64,000 nt of DNA from Oryzomonas sagensis (GCF_008802355.1 NZ_VZRA01000002.1:155641-219640), one strand, 5' to 3'. Counted from the stretch's first letter, positions 9,834 to 19,083 are shown. Numbers and translations are program-made. The notes: generated by a model from the sequence alone, not told the origin.

Positions 9834-9852
9834 GCGTCGGCAGGCCGGCGTG

Positions 9853-10972
9853 CTAGTCCACATCGGCCGTCTGGCGGCGCACCCCCATGAGGTAGGCCAC
9901 CACGAAATCGTCCAGGGCCCCGTCCAGCACCGCGTCCGGGTTGCCCGATTCCACGCCGGTCCGCAGGTCCTTGACCATCTTGTAGGGATGCAGCACGTAG
10001 GAGCGGATCTGGCTCCCCCAGCCGATCTCCTTCTTCTCCGCGGCGATCTCCGAGGCCTTGGCGTTTCGCTCCTCAACCTCCCGCTCGTACAACTTGGCCC
10101 GCAGCACCTTCATGGCCGTGGCCCGGTTGAGGATCTGGCTCCGCTCGCTCTGGCAGGCCACCACGATGCCGGTGGGCAGGTGGGTGATGCGCACGGCCGA
10201 GTCGGTGGTGTTGACGTGCTGACCGCCGGAGCCGCTGGAGCGGTAGGTGTCCACCCGCAGGTCCGAGTCGGAGATCTTGATGCTGATATCCTCCTCCTCG
10301 ATCTCGGGAAAGGCGTAGACCGAGGCAAAAGAGGTGTGGCGGCGGGCGTTGCTGTCGAAGGGGGAGATGCGCACCAGGCGGTGGATGCCCGCCTCGGCCT
10401 TGAGGTGGCCGTAGGCATACTCGCCGCTGACGCTGAAGGTGGCGGATTTGATGCCCGCTTCGTCCCCGGCCTGGTAGTCGGTGATGGCGGTCTTCCACCC
10501 CCTCTTCTCACAGTAGCGCAGGTACATGCGCAGCAGCATCTCGGCCCAGTCCTGGGATTCCGTCCCGCCGGCCCCGGGGTTGATGGAGATGAAACAGGAG
10601 TTGCGGTCATGGGGGCCGGAGAGCATGCGCTGAAATTCGGCCGCCTCGACACCCTGCTGGAGGAGGTTGTTCATCTCCCTGACCTCGGCAAGGGTCGCCT
10701 CGTCCTGGGCCTCTTCGCCCAACTCGATCATTACCCGCACGTCGTCCAACTGCCGGGCGAGGGTATCCCAGCTCTGGAGGAGCTTTTCCAGGGCGGTGCG
10801 CTTGCGGAGGACCTCCTGGGATTTGTCGAGGGCATCCCAGAAGCCGGGTACCGCAATCTGCGCTTCGATCTCCTGGAGCGCTTCCCGCTTGTCATCTATG
10901 TCAAAGAGACCCCCGAAGTTTGGCGATCCGTTCCTCAAAGTCCTGCATTTTTGCCACTTCTTCACGAAACAT
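9853..10972 (-). CDS. prfB: Peptide chain release factor 2 with programmed +1 frameshift
   Basis: RF2 releases nascent protein at UGA and UAA. Tripeptide anticodon SPF (RISPFDSNARR) and catalytic GGQ (SGSGGQHVN) are present. The gene is read in two frames: 23 codons from the ATG at 10972 (MFREEVAKMQDF...LRGSL) run into an in-frame TGA at 10901-10903, and the rest continues in the +1 frame as FDIDDKREALQE. The slip site CTT-TGA-C is preceded by a Shine-Dalgarno-like GGGGG. This is the classical RF2 autoregulatory frameshift, not an error. AAGGAG sits 9 bases before the start. It is last in a minus-strand run after lnt. Confidence 0.95.
10900..10915 (-). promoter_or_regulatory. prfB programmed frameshift site
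   Basis: On the minus strand CGGGGGTCTCTTTGAC: an internal anti-anti-SD GGGGG, the slippery CTT codon, the UGA stop and the following C that makes termination poor. Low RF2 favours the shift, giving autogenous control. Confidence 0.93.
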
Positions 10973-11010
10973 GTTCTCGTACTCCTTGATGGTTAGTAAA
11001 AAGTAAATCC

Positions 11011-11131
11011 GCCACAGAGACACAGAGACACGGAGGTCCACAGAGAAAGGCAGAAAAACTATTGGGTCAAACCTCTCGGTTCCGTGTGGGCCTTGCCCTT
11101 GGTTTTCTGTGTGTCTCTGTGTCTCTGTGGC
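11011..11131. repeat. CACAGAGACAC inverted-repeat element, best copy
   Basis: Perfect 21-bp inverted arms (11011-11031 and 11111-11131) built from GCCACAGAGACAC units, separated by 79 bp. It lies between prfB and lnt and is non-coding. Related copies are at 40098-40196 and, diverged, 2980-3098. Confidence 0.85.
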
Positions 11132-11142
11132 AGAAGTTAGGG

Positions 11143-12714
11143 TTACCCTGAAATCTGCGTTTTCCTTTTTTGCCTGAACCGGGCCAACAGGACTACGCCC
11201 AAGGTAAGCATAGCACAGAACCAGGCCGGCGAGTCGCCTATTTTCAGATACAGAGAGTCGCCGCTCCCCGGCTGGATTTCGCCGGTGCACACCTCCTCCT
11301 GGAAGATGGTGCTCATGGCGCGGATGTGGCCGTTCTGGTCGATAATGGCGCTGATGCCGGTGTTTGCGGCCCGGATCAGCGGCGTCCGGGTCTCCACGGC
11401 GCGGAACACCGCGATGGAAAAGTGCTGGTAGGGAGCCGATGAACGGCCGTACCAGGCATCGTTGGTGATGTTCACCAGGATGCGGGCGCCGTTATTCACA
11501 TATTCCCGGGCCAGCTCGGGAAAGACCCCTTCGTAACAGACCAGAAGGCCCGCCCGGGTCTTGCCCACATCCAACGGAGCGGCCTGCTCGCCGGGGGAGA
11601 AGTCGCCGATCCCCACCACCAGCTTGCTGACGAAGGGGAGTAGACGTTTGAGCGGCACATATTCCCCAAAGGGGACCAGGTGCAGTTTGTCCCCCCTGGC
11701 GCCGGTTTCGCCGTTGGGAGCAACGACGAAGGCGCTGTTGAGGAAGGTGCGGGTGCCGTTACGCAGTTCGTGGGCCGGGCTGCCGAAGAGCACGTAGGCG
11801 TTGATCTCACGCGCCAGGGAGCGGATCCGCTCCGCCTGCCGGAATTCGTCCTGGAAGAAGAACGGTGCGGCGCTTTCCGGCCAGACCACCAGGTCGACCC
11901 CTCCACGTGCGGCCTCGCGGGTGAGCCGCTCGTAGATATCCATGGTCTGTCCCTGAAAGGCCGGGCTCCATTTCACATCCTGATCGATGTTCCCCTGGAT
12001 CAGGGCCACCCTGAGGGGCGATGCGGCGCTTTTTTCCTCTCCGTTCAGACGGCTGAAGCCGTAGAAAAGGGTGGCGGCGAACAGGAACAGGAGCAACAGG
12101 GCGCTTTTGGCGGGATAGGGGACGTTCGCCCCGGAAACCGCCCGCAGCACCCGGTAGAGGACCACATTGGTCAGCACGATCAACAGGGTGATGCCGTAGA
12201 CGCCGCTTAAGTCCGCAATCTGGATCAGCGGCAGGATGCGGTACTGGGAGTGCCCCAGCATGGCCCAGGGAAAGCCGGTGAGCAGAAAGGAGCGGAGAAA
12301 GTCCAGGGCCACCCAGGCCACCGGCAGGGTGAAGACCAGTTTGACCCTCCCCAGTTCCCCATAGCGGGCGATCAGGGTGGCCAGCCCGTAAAACAGGGCC
12401 AGCCAGGCCGCCAGGGCGAGGTAGAGCGGAATGCTGACCGCCCAGGGGAGATGGCCGAAGTGGGTGACGACGATATTGATCCAGTAGAGGATGAGGATGT
12501 AGGCGGCCAGACCGCAGGTAAAGCCCAGGCGAAAGGCCTGGCGCAGGGACGCCCCTTCCAGGGAGATCAACAGCGGTATCAGGGCGATCCAGGCCAGGAA
12601 GGACAATCCGGCCGTGGGAAAGGAAAGGGCGATCAGGACCCCGGAGGCGATGGCAAAGAGCCCCGGCCGGTCGAGGACCGCTGCCAGTTGGGTACGCAGG
12701 GATGAAGGTCTCAC
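11143..12714 (-). CDS. lnt: Apolipoprotein N-acyltransferase
   Basis: 523 residues. Lnt adds the third acyl chain to lipoproteins at the inner membrane. About eight N-terminal hydrophobic segments precede a nitrilase-like domain with the catalytic triad visible: Glu in VVWPESAAP, Lys in GDKLHLVPFGEY, Cys in GLLVCYEGVFPE. The GTG start overlaps the corC stop by four bases (GTGA), so translation is coupled. Its substrates include the many lipoproteins encoded in this window. Confidence 0.95.
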   Translation of the reverse strand: MRPSSLRTQLAAVLDRPGLFAIASGVLIALSFPTAGLSFLAWIALIPLLISLEGASLRQAFRLGFTCGLAAYILILYWINIVVTHFGHLPWAVSIPLYLALAAWLALFYGLATLIARYGELGRVKLVFTLPVAWVALDFLRSFLLTGFPWAMLGHSQYRILPLIQIADLSGVYGITLLIVLTNVVLYRVLRAVSGANVPYPAKSALLLLFLFAATLFYGFSRLNGEEKSAASPLRVALIQGNIDQDVKWSPAFQGQTMDIYERLTREAARGGVDLVVWPESAAPFFFQDEFRQAERIRSLAREINAYVLFGSPAHELRNGTRTFLNSAFVVAPNGETGARGDKLHLVPFGEYVPLKRLLPFVSKLVVGIGDFSPGEQAAPLDVGKTRAGLLVCYEGVFPELAREYVNNGARILVNITNDAWYGRSSAPYQHFSIAVFRAVETRTPLIRAANTGISAIIDQNGHIRAMSTIFQEEVCTGEIQPGSGDSLYLKIGDSPAWFCAMLTLGVVLLARFRQKRKTQISG

Positions 12715-13568
12715 TCGTCACCCTGCGCTTTACCGGCAATTGCGTCCAGACGTGCGATGCGGACCTGTTTTACCTTGCGCTCGTCGGCGTCCAGAATGGT
12801 CAGGTGCAGGCCGGACCCCTCCATGGTGTCGCCGACGGCGGGGATCTTGCCGGTCAGATGGAAGATCAGGCCGCCCACGGTGTCGAACTTGTCCCGTTCG
12901 ATCTCCACGTCGAAGTGGTCTTCCAGATCCTCCACCGGCATGCGGGCGTCGGCGGTGATGGAACCGTCGCTGTTGGCGGTGAAGAGCGCCTCTTCCCGGT
13001 CATACTCGTCCTGGATGTCGCCCACGATCTGTTCCAGCAGGTCTTCGATGGTGATCAGCCCCGAGGTGCCGCCGTATTCGTCGATGACGATGGCCAGATG
13101 GACCCGTTTGCGCCTGAATTCCTGGAGCAGCTCTTCCAGATCCTTGGTCTCGGGGATAAAGTAGGGGGGGCGTATGATGGCGCGTACCTGGAGTTGCTCC
13201 TGGCCGTTATCCCAGAATTTAAGCAGGTCCTTGGCGTAGAGCAGGCCGATGATGTTGTCGGTGGTGTTCTCGTAGACCGGGATGCGGGAGTGGCCGCAGG
13301 CGATGATGGTTTCCAGCATCTCGGGGATGCCGGCCTCAATGTTGACGCAGGCCATATCGGTACGGGGCACCATGATCTCGCGCACCACCGTCGTGCGCAG
13401 CGAGAAGATGGAGCGGATCATCTCGCTCTCCTCCTCGTTGACCAGCCCCTCCTCCTCGGTGGCCTCGATAAAATCGTGGATCTCCTCTTCGGTGATCTTT
13501 TTGCGTCCGGTCACGAACCGGCTCACCAATTCGATAAAACCGGACCTTTTACTGCCGCCCTCTTCCAA
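12711..13568 (-). CDS. corC: CorC/HlyC family CBS-domain protein
   Basis: 285 residues. A tandem CBS pair (about 65-185, VPRTDMACVNIEAGIPEML...) is followed by a CorC_HlyC domain (about 200-280) with the GLI-x-EDLLEQIVGDI linker. It has no N-terminal membrane domain, so it is the soluble short form linked to Mg/Co efflux or envelope integrity. It starts at a TTG preceded by AAAGGAGG. It overlaps lnt by four bases, as in the common ybeX-lnt arrangement. Confidence 0.9.
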   Translation of the reverse strand: MEEGGSKRSGFIELVSRFVTGRKKITEEEIHDFIEATEEEGLVNEEESEMIRSIFSLRTTVVREIMVPRTDMACVNIEAGIPEMLETIIACGHSRIPVYENTTDNIIGLLYAKDLLKFWDNGQEQLQVRAIIRPPYFIPETKDLEELLQEFRRKRVHLAIVIDEYGGTSGLITIEDLLEQIVGDIQDEYDREEALFTANSDGSITADARMPVEDLEDHFDVEIERDKFDTVGGLIFHLTGKIPAVGDTMEGSGLHLTILDADERKVKQVRIARLDAIAGKAQGDE

Positions 13569-13582
13569 TGCTCTTTCCTCCT

Positions 13583-14215
13583 TTATGATCCAAGAAACTT
13601 AAATACGTAGAGAACGATAAGCGTGAGCCCCGCCCCGAGGCATGAACCCGCCACCACCTCGCCCATGGTGTGGATGCGCATGAACAGCCGCGAGTGGCTG
13701 ACCATGAGCGCCAACGCGACGGACAAGAGGGAGGTGAGCGGGTCCCGGGAGTTGAGCGATGCCGCCGTGGCGATGGAGAAGGCGATGGCCGCATGGCCGC
13801 TGGGGGCCCCGCCGTGCAGGGGGCTCCCCTTGCCGAGCAGGCCCTTGAGCATGATCACGACGATCGTGACGATCAGGATCGAGACCATGGTACCGATATC
13901 CGAGGGTGCACCGAACATTGCAAGGACCTCCCCGTAGAGCGGCAGGATGTATTTGGCCAGGATCAGGTAGCCCATGATGGCGGCCCCGCAGGCGGCGACC
14001 AGGACCGCTCCGGCCGCGGTATCCTTTGCTATTTTCGCCAAATGGTTGTAGCCGGGCGAAACCAGGTCCACCACCGCCTCCACCGCCGTGTTGATCAGTT
14101 CCGCGAAGAGCACGAACAGGATCGACAGCGCCAGCAGGGCGAATTCCAGGGGATTCACCCTGAGGAAAAGCGCCACAAGGAGCACCACCCCGGCGGAGAT
14201 GAAGTGATTGCGCAT
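13583..14215 (-). CDS. Diacylglycerol/undecaprenol kinase-PAP2 phosphatase fusion (start uncertain)
   Basis: At least 210 residues, integral membrane. The N-terminal half is DgkA-like (ELINTAVEAVVDLVSPGYNHLAKIAKDTAAGAV). The C-terminal half is a PAP2 phosphatase with GAPSGHAA and SHSRLFMRIHT (catalytic His and Arg). It may recycle lipid or undecaprenyl carriers. The conserved first helix of DgkA (VNCAIAGIIHAARTEKH) is encoded in frame upstream of the only ATG at 14215, yet no ATG, GTG or TTG exists between there and the in-frame stop at 14333-14335. Either a rare start (GTA, ATC or ATT) near the ybeY stop is used, or a base is wrong. The coordinates given are the minimal ATG form. Confidence 0.8.
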   Translation of the reverse strand: MRNHFISAGVVLLVALFLRVNPLEFALLALSILFVLFAELINTAVEAVVDLVSPGYNHLAKIAKDTAAGAVLVAACGAAIMGYLILAKYILPLYGEVLAMFGAPSDIGTMVSILIVTIVVIMLKGLLGKGSPLHGGAPSGHAAIAFSIATAASLNSRDPLTSLLSVALALMVSHSRLFMRIHTMGEVVAGSCLGAGLTLIVLYVFKFLGS

Positions 14216-14289
14216 GTGCTTTTCAGTGCGGGCCGCGTGGATGATGCCCGCGATGGCACAGTTGACCGAATCGATGAACCGGTCGGGTT

Positions 14290-14751
14290 TTACGGGTTCA
14301 GGAACCCTTCCTTCTTCAGAAGATTGAATAATTCACTCTCCTTTTTTTCCATCCTGGCCGCTTCGGCCTCGCCGCTCCGTTCGTGGTCATAGCCGCGCAG
14401 GTGCAGGATGCCGTGCAGCAGCAGAAAGCAGATCCGATCGAAGGTTTCCATCTCACCCTCCTCGGCCTCCCGGGCAGCGGTGTCGGCCGAGATGACTACA
14501 TCTCCCAGGGCATGGGGCGCGATGCCGGCGTATTCCCCCTCCTGGAGGGAGAAGGAGATGACGTTGGTGGGACGGTCCTTCGCCAGGTATTCCCGGTTGA
14601 TGATGCGGATGGCGCGGTCGCCGACGATGGAGACGGACAACTCGGTCTCGTCAGAACATGCCAAGGCGCTTAAGATCCTCTCCGCCACCTTTCTTAGGCG
14701 GGTCGCCATGATCCGGTGTCGTCTCTGGCGGTTGTTCAACTGTATCAGCAC
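14290..14751 (-). CDS. ybeY: Endoribonuclease YbeY
   Basis: 153 residues. YbeY is a Zn-dependent RNase for 16S rRNA maturation and ribosome quality control. The metal-binding motif HGILHLRGYDH is intact, as is NVISFSL. The GTG start at 14751 is chosen because it follows GGAG by 9 bases and gives the family N-terminus LIQLNNRQRR; a longer form from 14832 would add an unconserved extension deep inside pgpH. Even so, it overlaps the pgpH 3' end by about 100 bp in another frame. Confidence 0.9.
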   Translation of the reverse strand: MLIQLNNRQRRHRIMATRLRKVAERILSALACSDETELSVSIVGDRAIRIINREYLAKDRPTNVISFSLQEGEYAGIAPHALGDVVISADTAAREAEEGEMETFDRICFLLLHGILHLRGYDHERSGEAEAARMEKKESELFNLLKKEGFLNP

Positions 14752-17107
14752 TTGCTTGGTCTCCGTTTCCCGGCTTGCCGTGCTCGCCGGAGCTGGTTTT
14801 ATGCTCGGCCTTCTTTTGGCCGCTGTTTCCACCCTTGTAGACCGGTTCGGGATAATCGATCCGGTGGTGGAAGATGCCGTTCAGGATGCGGTTGAAGCTT
14901 TTGGCGATCTCGTGGAGGTTTTTGAGGGTCAGTTCGCACTCCTCAAGCTGGCCGTCCATGAAGATATTGTTGATGATCTTCTGCACCATCCCCTGGATGC
15001 GGTCCGGGGTGGGATTGACGAGGGTGCGGGAGGCCGCCTCCACGCAGTCGGCCAGCATGACGATGCCGGCTTCCCTGGTTTGGGGTTTGGGGCCGGGGTA
15101 GCGGAAATCCTTGTCCTCCACCGTCTGGCCGGTCGCCTCGGCCTGGGTCCTGGCCCGGTCGTAGAAGAATTTGATCAACCCGGTGCCGTGGTGCTGGCGG
15201 ATGATGTCGGTGATCGGCTGCCCCAGGTGCCGCTCCCGGGCCAGTTCGGCCCCCTCCTTGATATGGGAGATCAGGATCAGGGCGCTCATGCTGGGGGTCA
15301 GCTTGTCGTGGCGATTCTCTTCGCCCCCCAGGTTCTCGATGAAGTAGAGCGGCTTGGAGATCTTGCCGATGTCGTGGTAATAGGCGGCCACCCGTGCCAG
15401 CAGGGGATTGGCGCTGATGGACTCGGCGGCGGACTCCACCAGATTGCCCACCACCACGCTGTGGTGATAGGTGCCCGGGGCCCGCACCATCAGATCCCGC
15501 AGGAGTGGGGAATTGAGGTTGGCCAGTTCCAGGAGCTTGATGTCGGTGGTGTAATGGAACAGCGTCTCGATGAGCGGGATGAAGCCGGAAACGAGGCCGG
15601 CGCTCAATACGCCGCTCACCAGGGCGAAGAAAACCACATAGATCGTCTGCATGCTGAACAGGGTGGCGCTGGAGGTCTGAAAGGAGAGGGCCATGGCCAG
15701 GTTGACCACCGACACCTTCAGGCCGGCGGTGTAGATGGTGCTCCGGTCCGAGCACTGGCGCACCCCGTGGGCACCCACGATGCTCCCCAGCATGGTATAG
15801 ATCACCACCGTCATGTTGCCGTCGAACATGATCCCCAGGAGGGGGGCCAGGATGGCGCAATAGACCAGGGCCACCTCGGAGTTGATGAAGATGCGCACGA
15901 TCATGGGCCCGGCGGCAAAGGGGAACAGGTAGAAGAACGAGGCGGTGTCGATGTCCGGGAAGACCGGGCCGATATTGTGGGTGATCAGGATCGCGATCTT
16001 GAAGAGCAGGAAGCTGCCGATAATCAAGAGCGATATGGTCAGGATGTCCTTATTGGTCGGATTGAACTTGCGGATGTTCTTCAAGGCGAAACGGTAGGGG
16101 AAATAGAACAGCACCACGATCAGGGTGAAGATGCCGATGGCCGAATAGATACGGCTGCCGCCCCGGTTCTCCTGGAAGATCGCTTGCAGCTTGTGGGTTT
16201 GCTCGGGGCTGATCCGCTCCCCGACCCGGACGATCATCTCCCCCTTCTGGACCTTGAAGAGCACCGGCCTGACCGATTCCGTGGCCGCCTTGGCCCGGGC
16301 CTCCGACGCCTCGCGGTTGTAGAACAGGTTCGGCAGGAGGATGCGGGCGATCACGCGGGCGATGGCGCTCCCGTCGGTACGGTCGTTCTGGCCGGAAAAC
16401 TGCCAGGAAGTCACCAGTCTGCGGGCCTCCCGAATCTCGGTGTACTCCAGGGCCACGTCGCTGTCCTCGACGAGTTGGCCGTTGTCGTCGATCAGCTCCA
16501 AGCCCCTTCTGGTGTCGGTCTGAAAGGCCTTGCCGTCGAGGACGATCCGGCGGCGGTACAGTTCGTTCACCATGCGGGCGGCATCCGCCAGAAAAACCTT
16601 GTCCGAGGCGATATGGGTGAAGGCGTGGATATCCGCTGCGCTCAGTTCCGTGTCCAAAAGCGGCGTCAGCAGGGTCCGCCATTCGTGCGTACTCTTCTGG
16701 CTCTTGGCCGTACGCTCCTTGCGGACCGCGCCCACCACCTGCTCGAGTTTGCCGATGATGTAGGAGGGGACGCGGTCGCTGACGTTGTAGACCACCGGCG
16801 CGCTGTTGCCGGCCTCTTTGCGGCGCTGCTCGGTCAGGGCGTGATCTTCCACCAGATAGTCCTGGGGGGCGCGGATATCGGAGGTGGCGATGTCGCCCGG
16901 CTTGAATTCGGCCGAGTGGAACCGCTGGCCGGGGAGCAGGATGAGGGTCAGCAGGAGGGCGGTCGTAACAAGGAGGATAAACCTGTTCCGACGGGCTGTC
17001 AGTGGGTTGGAGAACCTTTTTACGACCACGTCCAGGAGGTTCGATCCCAGTTTGCTCAGGTAGGTCAGCGTATGTTGGCCCTGATTATCGGCAGGTTGGT
17101 CAGGCAT
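14651..17107 (-). CDS. pgpH: PgpH-like 7TM HD-domain phosphodiesterase
   Basis: 818 residues. One N-terminal TM helix (about 42-62), a large extracytoplasmic 7TMR-HDED domain, a cluster of seven TM helices (about 305-490) and a cytosolic HD domain with TYHHSVVVG and YYHDIGKISKP. In Firmicutes this family hydrolyses c-di-AMP; in this lineage the substrate is less certain. The C-terminal 60 residues are Lys/Gly-rich and probably disordered. It begins the pgpH-ybeY-dgkA-corC-lnt-prfB run, with a strong promoter 70 bp upstream. Confidence 0.9.
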   Translation of the reverse strand: MPDQPADNQGQHTLTYLSKLGSNLLDVVVKRFSNPLTARRNRFILLVTTALLLTLILLPGQRFHSAEFKPGDIATSDIRAPQDYLVEDHALTEQRRKEAGNSAPVVYNVSDRVPSYIIGKLEQVVGAVRKERTAKSQKSTHEWRTLLTPLLDTELSAADIHAFTHIASDKVFLADAARMVNELYRRRIVLDGKAFQTDTRRGLELIDDNGQLVEDSDVALEYTEIREARRLVTSWQFSGQNDRTDGSAIARVIARILLPNLFYNREASEARAKAATESVRPVLFKVQKGEMIVRVGERISPEQTHKLQAIFQENRGGSRIYSAIGIFTLIVVLFYFPYRFALKNIRKFNPTNKDILTISLLIIGSFLLFKIAILITHNIGPVFPDIDTASFFYLFPFAAGPMIVRIFINSEVALVYCAILAPLLGIMFDGNMTVVIYTMLGSIVGAHGVRQCSDRSTIYTAGLKVSVVNLAMALSFQTSSATLFSMQTIYVVFFALVSGVLSAGLVSGFIPLIETLFHYTTDIKLLELANLNSPLLRDLMVRAPGTYHHSVVVGNLVESAAESISANPLLARVAAYYHDIGKISKPLYFIENLGGEENRHDKLTPSMSALILISHIKEGAELARERHLGQPITDIIRQHHGTGLIKFFYDRARTQAEATGQTVEDKDFRYPGPKPQTREAGIVMLADCVEAASRTLVNPTPDRIQGMVQKIINNIFMDGQLEECELTLKNLHEIAKSFNRILNGIFHHRIDYPEPVYKGGNSGQKKAEHKTSSGEHGKPGNGDQASADTVEQPPETTPDHGDPPKKGGGEDLKRLGMF

Positions 17108-17175
17108 AGGGGGTCATCGGTCCGGCTGGCCCCACTCTGGGGTCCATGCAATATAAGTATTTGAAATAAGATTTA

Positions 17176-17204
17176 AATATACCCTGCATGGGCCACAGTG
17201 TCAA
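17176..17204 (-). promoter_or_regulatory. Sigma-70 promoter for the pgpH operon
   Basis: On the minus strand TTGACA (17199-17204), 17-bp spacer, TATATT (17176-17181): near-consensus and correctly placed upstream of pgpH. Confidence 0.8.
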
Positions 17205-17239
17205 TATAGCTCTTATTAAGAGGGGATTCGGCCCGATTT

Positions 17240-17521
17240 TCACACCTCGCTGATATCGGATGCCACGATCTCCACGTCCGGCCATCCCTCGTAGACCCAC
17301 TCCTCGATCCGCTCCAGCACCTGCCGGGCAATGACCTTGTCCGGGCTGACCGTTACGAAGGCCAGCACTGCCGCTCCGGGTGCGTCCTGGCGGTCGACCT
17401 CGGCGCAGGCGGTATTGAAACGGTTGCGGCAGCGCCCCAGGATGCTCTTGACGATGCCCCGCTTCTCCTTGAGGGAGCGGGCGGGCAGGTCCAGGTGGAG
17501 TTCGAGACAGAAGATGAACAT
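17240..17521 (-). CDS. DUF503 (YlxP-like) protein
   Basis: 93 residues with the family signature LDLPARSLKEKRGIVKSILGR near the N-terminus. These small proteins are often coded near ribosome or translation genes; the function is unknown. It ends 130 bp before pgpH and lies 10 bp after the zinc-ribbon gene, with which it is probably co-transcribed. Confidence 0.82.
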   Translation of the reverse strand: MFIFCLELHLDLPARSLKEKRGIVKSILGRCRNRFNTACAEVDRQDAPGAAVLAFVTVSPDKVIARQVLERIEEWVYEGWPDVEIVASDISEV

Positions 17522-17531
17522 GGGGCTGGCT

Positions 17532-17819
17532 TCAGTCCTCCTTCAAGAGCGCCCGGCACTTGGGGCAGCGGCGCAGTTGGCACAGGGATGAATAGAATGC
17601 CTGGGCCAGGGACGCCTCGCATTGGGGGCAACGGAAAACATTCCGGGCGACGAGGATGATCACGGCCAGAGAGGCGAACTTCAGCAGGTTGGATCGATTG
17701 GCGTTCTGGTCGCCCGGCACGGCGGTCAGGCGAAAGACGATGGCGAGGACGACCATGGCCGCCATCAGCACGAGGTAGAGGGTCTTCCTCTTTTGGTACT
17801 TGCTTTGTATCGCATCCAT
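17532..17819 (-). CDS. Small membrane protein with C-terminal zinc ribbon
   Basis: 95 residues. Two hydrophobic segments (about 14-33 and 46-61) are followed by CPQC...CPKC, a likely four-Cys zinc site on the cytosolic side. No known family is recognised. The spacing suggests an operon with the DUF503 gene. Confidence 0.68.
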   Translation of the reverse strand: MDAIQSKYQKRKTLYLVLMAAMVVLAIVFRLTAVPGDQNANRSNLLKFASLAVIILVARNVFRCPQCEASLAQAFYSSLCQLRRCPKCRALLKED

Positions 17820-17998
17820 CGGGGCGTATCTCCATCTCTCGTACCTGGCAAACCACTGTGCATCTATCTAGCAGACTTCGATGCGCCTGCAAACGTTTTT
17901 ATCACAACGTGGTCGCAACAGAGGGAAAGACGGAGGCCGCCGGTTGGATGCAATTGTGCCGTCGGCCGGAGTCTCACGCCGGGCGGGCATGCGGGGCA

Positions 17999-18403
17999 CT
18001 ACCTTTTAGAGGCAATGATCTCGTGCCAGTTGTCCCGGTTGAGCTCGACCAGAATGGTCTTGGCGCCGGCGTATTCGGGAGAATCTATCTCGATGGTGTA
18101 GTCGTCGCGGGAAAACGGCCCCGCCAGGCTGAAATTGCCGATATGGTCCGTGTCGGCACTTGATACGACCGCCGCTTGCGTTTTTCTCTTGAGTACGACA
18201 CGCACGCCGCTGATGGGGGTAACGCGGTCCTCCCGCAAGACCGTGCCGCTTATGAGGGTCGGCTTGATTGCCGCTGCCGTCGCATTGCTCGCGGGGCTGT
18301 GGGGGGCGTTCTGCCTGAGGGCGTCGTCGCCCTTACCGATGCAGCCGCTCAACGATATGCAGGAGATGCCGAAAAGTGTGGCGATAATGAATTTTCCGAA
18401 CAT
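17999..18403 (-). CDS. Lipoprotein with carboxypeptidase-regulatory-like (beta-sandwich) domain
   Basis: 134 residues. A signal peptide with lipobox LSGC (Cys ~21), a short linker, then a domain starting ISGTVLREDRVTPISGVRVVLK, the typical opening of CarboxypepD_reg/SpaA-like folds. It is probably anchored in the outer membrane or periplasm. It lies ~200 nt downstream of copy A of the twin-palindrome promoter, giving a long leader. Function unknown. Confidence 0.75.
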   Translation of the reverse strand: MFGKFIIATLFGISCISLSGCIGKGDDALRQNAPHSPASNATAAAIKPTLISGTVLREDRVTPISGVRVVLKRKTQAAVVSSADTDHIGNFSLAGPFSRDDYTIEIDSPEYAGAKTILVELNRDNWHEIIASKR

Positions 18404-18610
18404 GATGCTTCCCCTTGTCCCCCGGCCGGATTCGTCTCTTCCCGGATGACACGCTCGTATGCAGCTTGACTGCTCTCCTGCGCCATTCTCCTCGATGCTT
18501 AAAGCCCATCCGGTGACGTCTCCGGGAATTCCTCAATTCGACGACGCGGCTGTGTGCAGAAGGATGGGGGCGATCTGCTGGGATTGCTATCTTCATTAGA
18601 ATATATACCC

Positions 18611-18699
18611 CTCTTGCTCGGAGGTAAAGTATATTTCAATAGCAATTTCAGTATGTTAAAAAAATTAACATTTTTTGCGAGGTGTTAAAAAAAATAACA
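18611..18699 (-). promoter_or_regulatory. Twin-palindrome promoter, copy A
   Basis: Palindrome 1 TGTTAAAAAAATTAACA at 18654-18670, palindrome 2 TGTTAAAAAAAATAACA at 18683-18699 (29 bp apart). On the minus strand, TTGAAA (18634-18639) lies 14 bp from palindrome 1, and a second TTGAAA-like box lies one helical turn up. The -10 position (18611-18616, CAAGAG) is the weakest of the four copies. It faces the lipoprotein gene ending at 17999. Confidence 0.75.
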
Positions 18700-19083
18700 C
18701 TCCCGGAGTATTTTCAAACTTGCCGTAATTGCGCGATAAATATATATTATAGTCCCTCATGGCGTCCTTGTTTGTATCATTTTGACGCACTACCGCATCA
18801 CGGGGTTCTGGGGATGGCGGATAACGACGGCAAACCCCTGCGACATTTTTTGCAGGCGGGTACATTAGTTGACTCAAATAATATGCGTGATTTCGCTGCG
18901 TTGGCTATCTGCCGGGCACAACAGGGTAATATCAGTCGCAGGCGTATACGATATACCAATCATATAATATGCCGAAATGATTTACTAAAATAGTTTAGAG
19001 CGTTTGGCGCGTAGCTTGCTAACCGCAATGGGCACCAAGGGACCAATAGCGTCGTAATTATCATAAAACTGCGGGAGGTCGAG
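18700..19083. other. AT-rich intergenic region
   Basis: About 380 bp with lower GC than its surroundings, upstream of the chemoreceptor gene. No convincing gene, structured RNA or strong promoter was found; GGGAGG at the 3' end is the ribosome site of the chemoreceptor. Confidence 0.5.

Noticed and set aside
14408..17164. A 900-codon plus-strand frame opposite pgpH
   Set aside because: Antisense shadow; the His/Asp/Gly-rich translation has no domain, while PgpH and YbeY motifs are clear on the minus strand.
18785..18870. Possible c-di-GMP (GEMM-I) riboswitch, prompted by GGCAAACCC
   Set aside because: The GCAAAGCC block and the paired helices of the class are missing.
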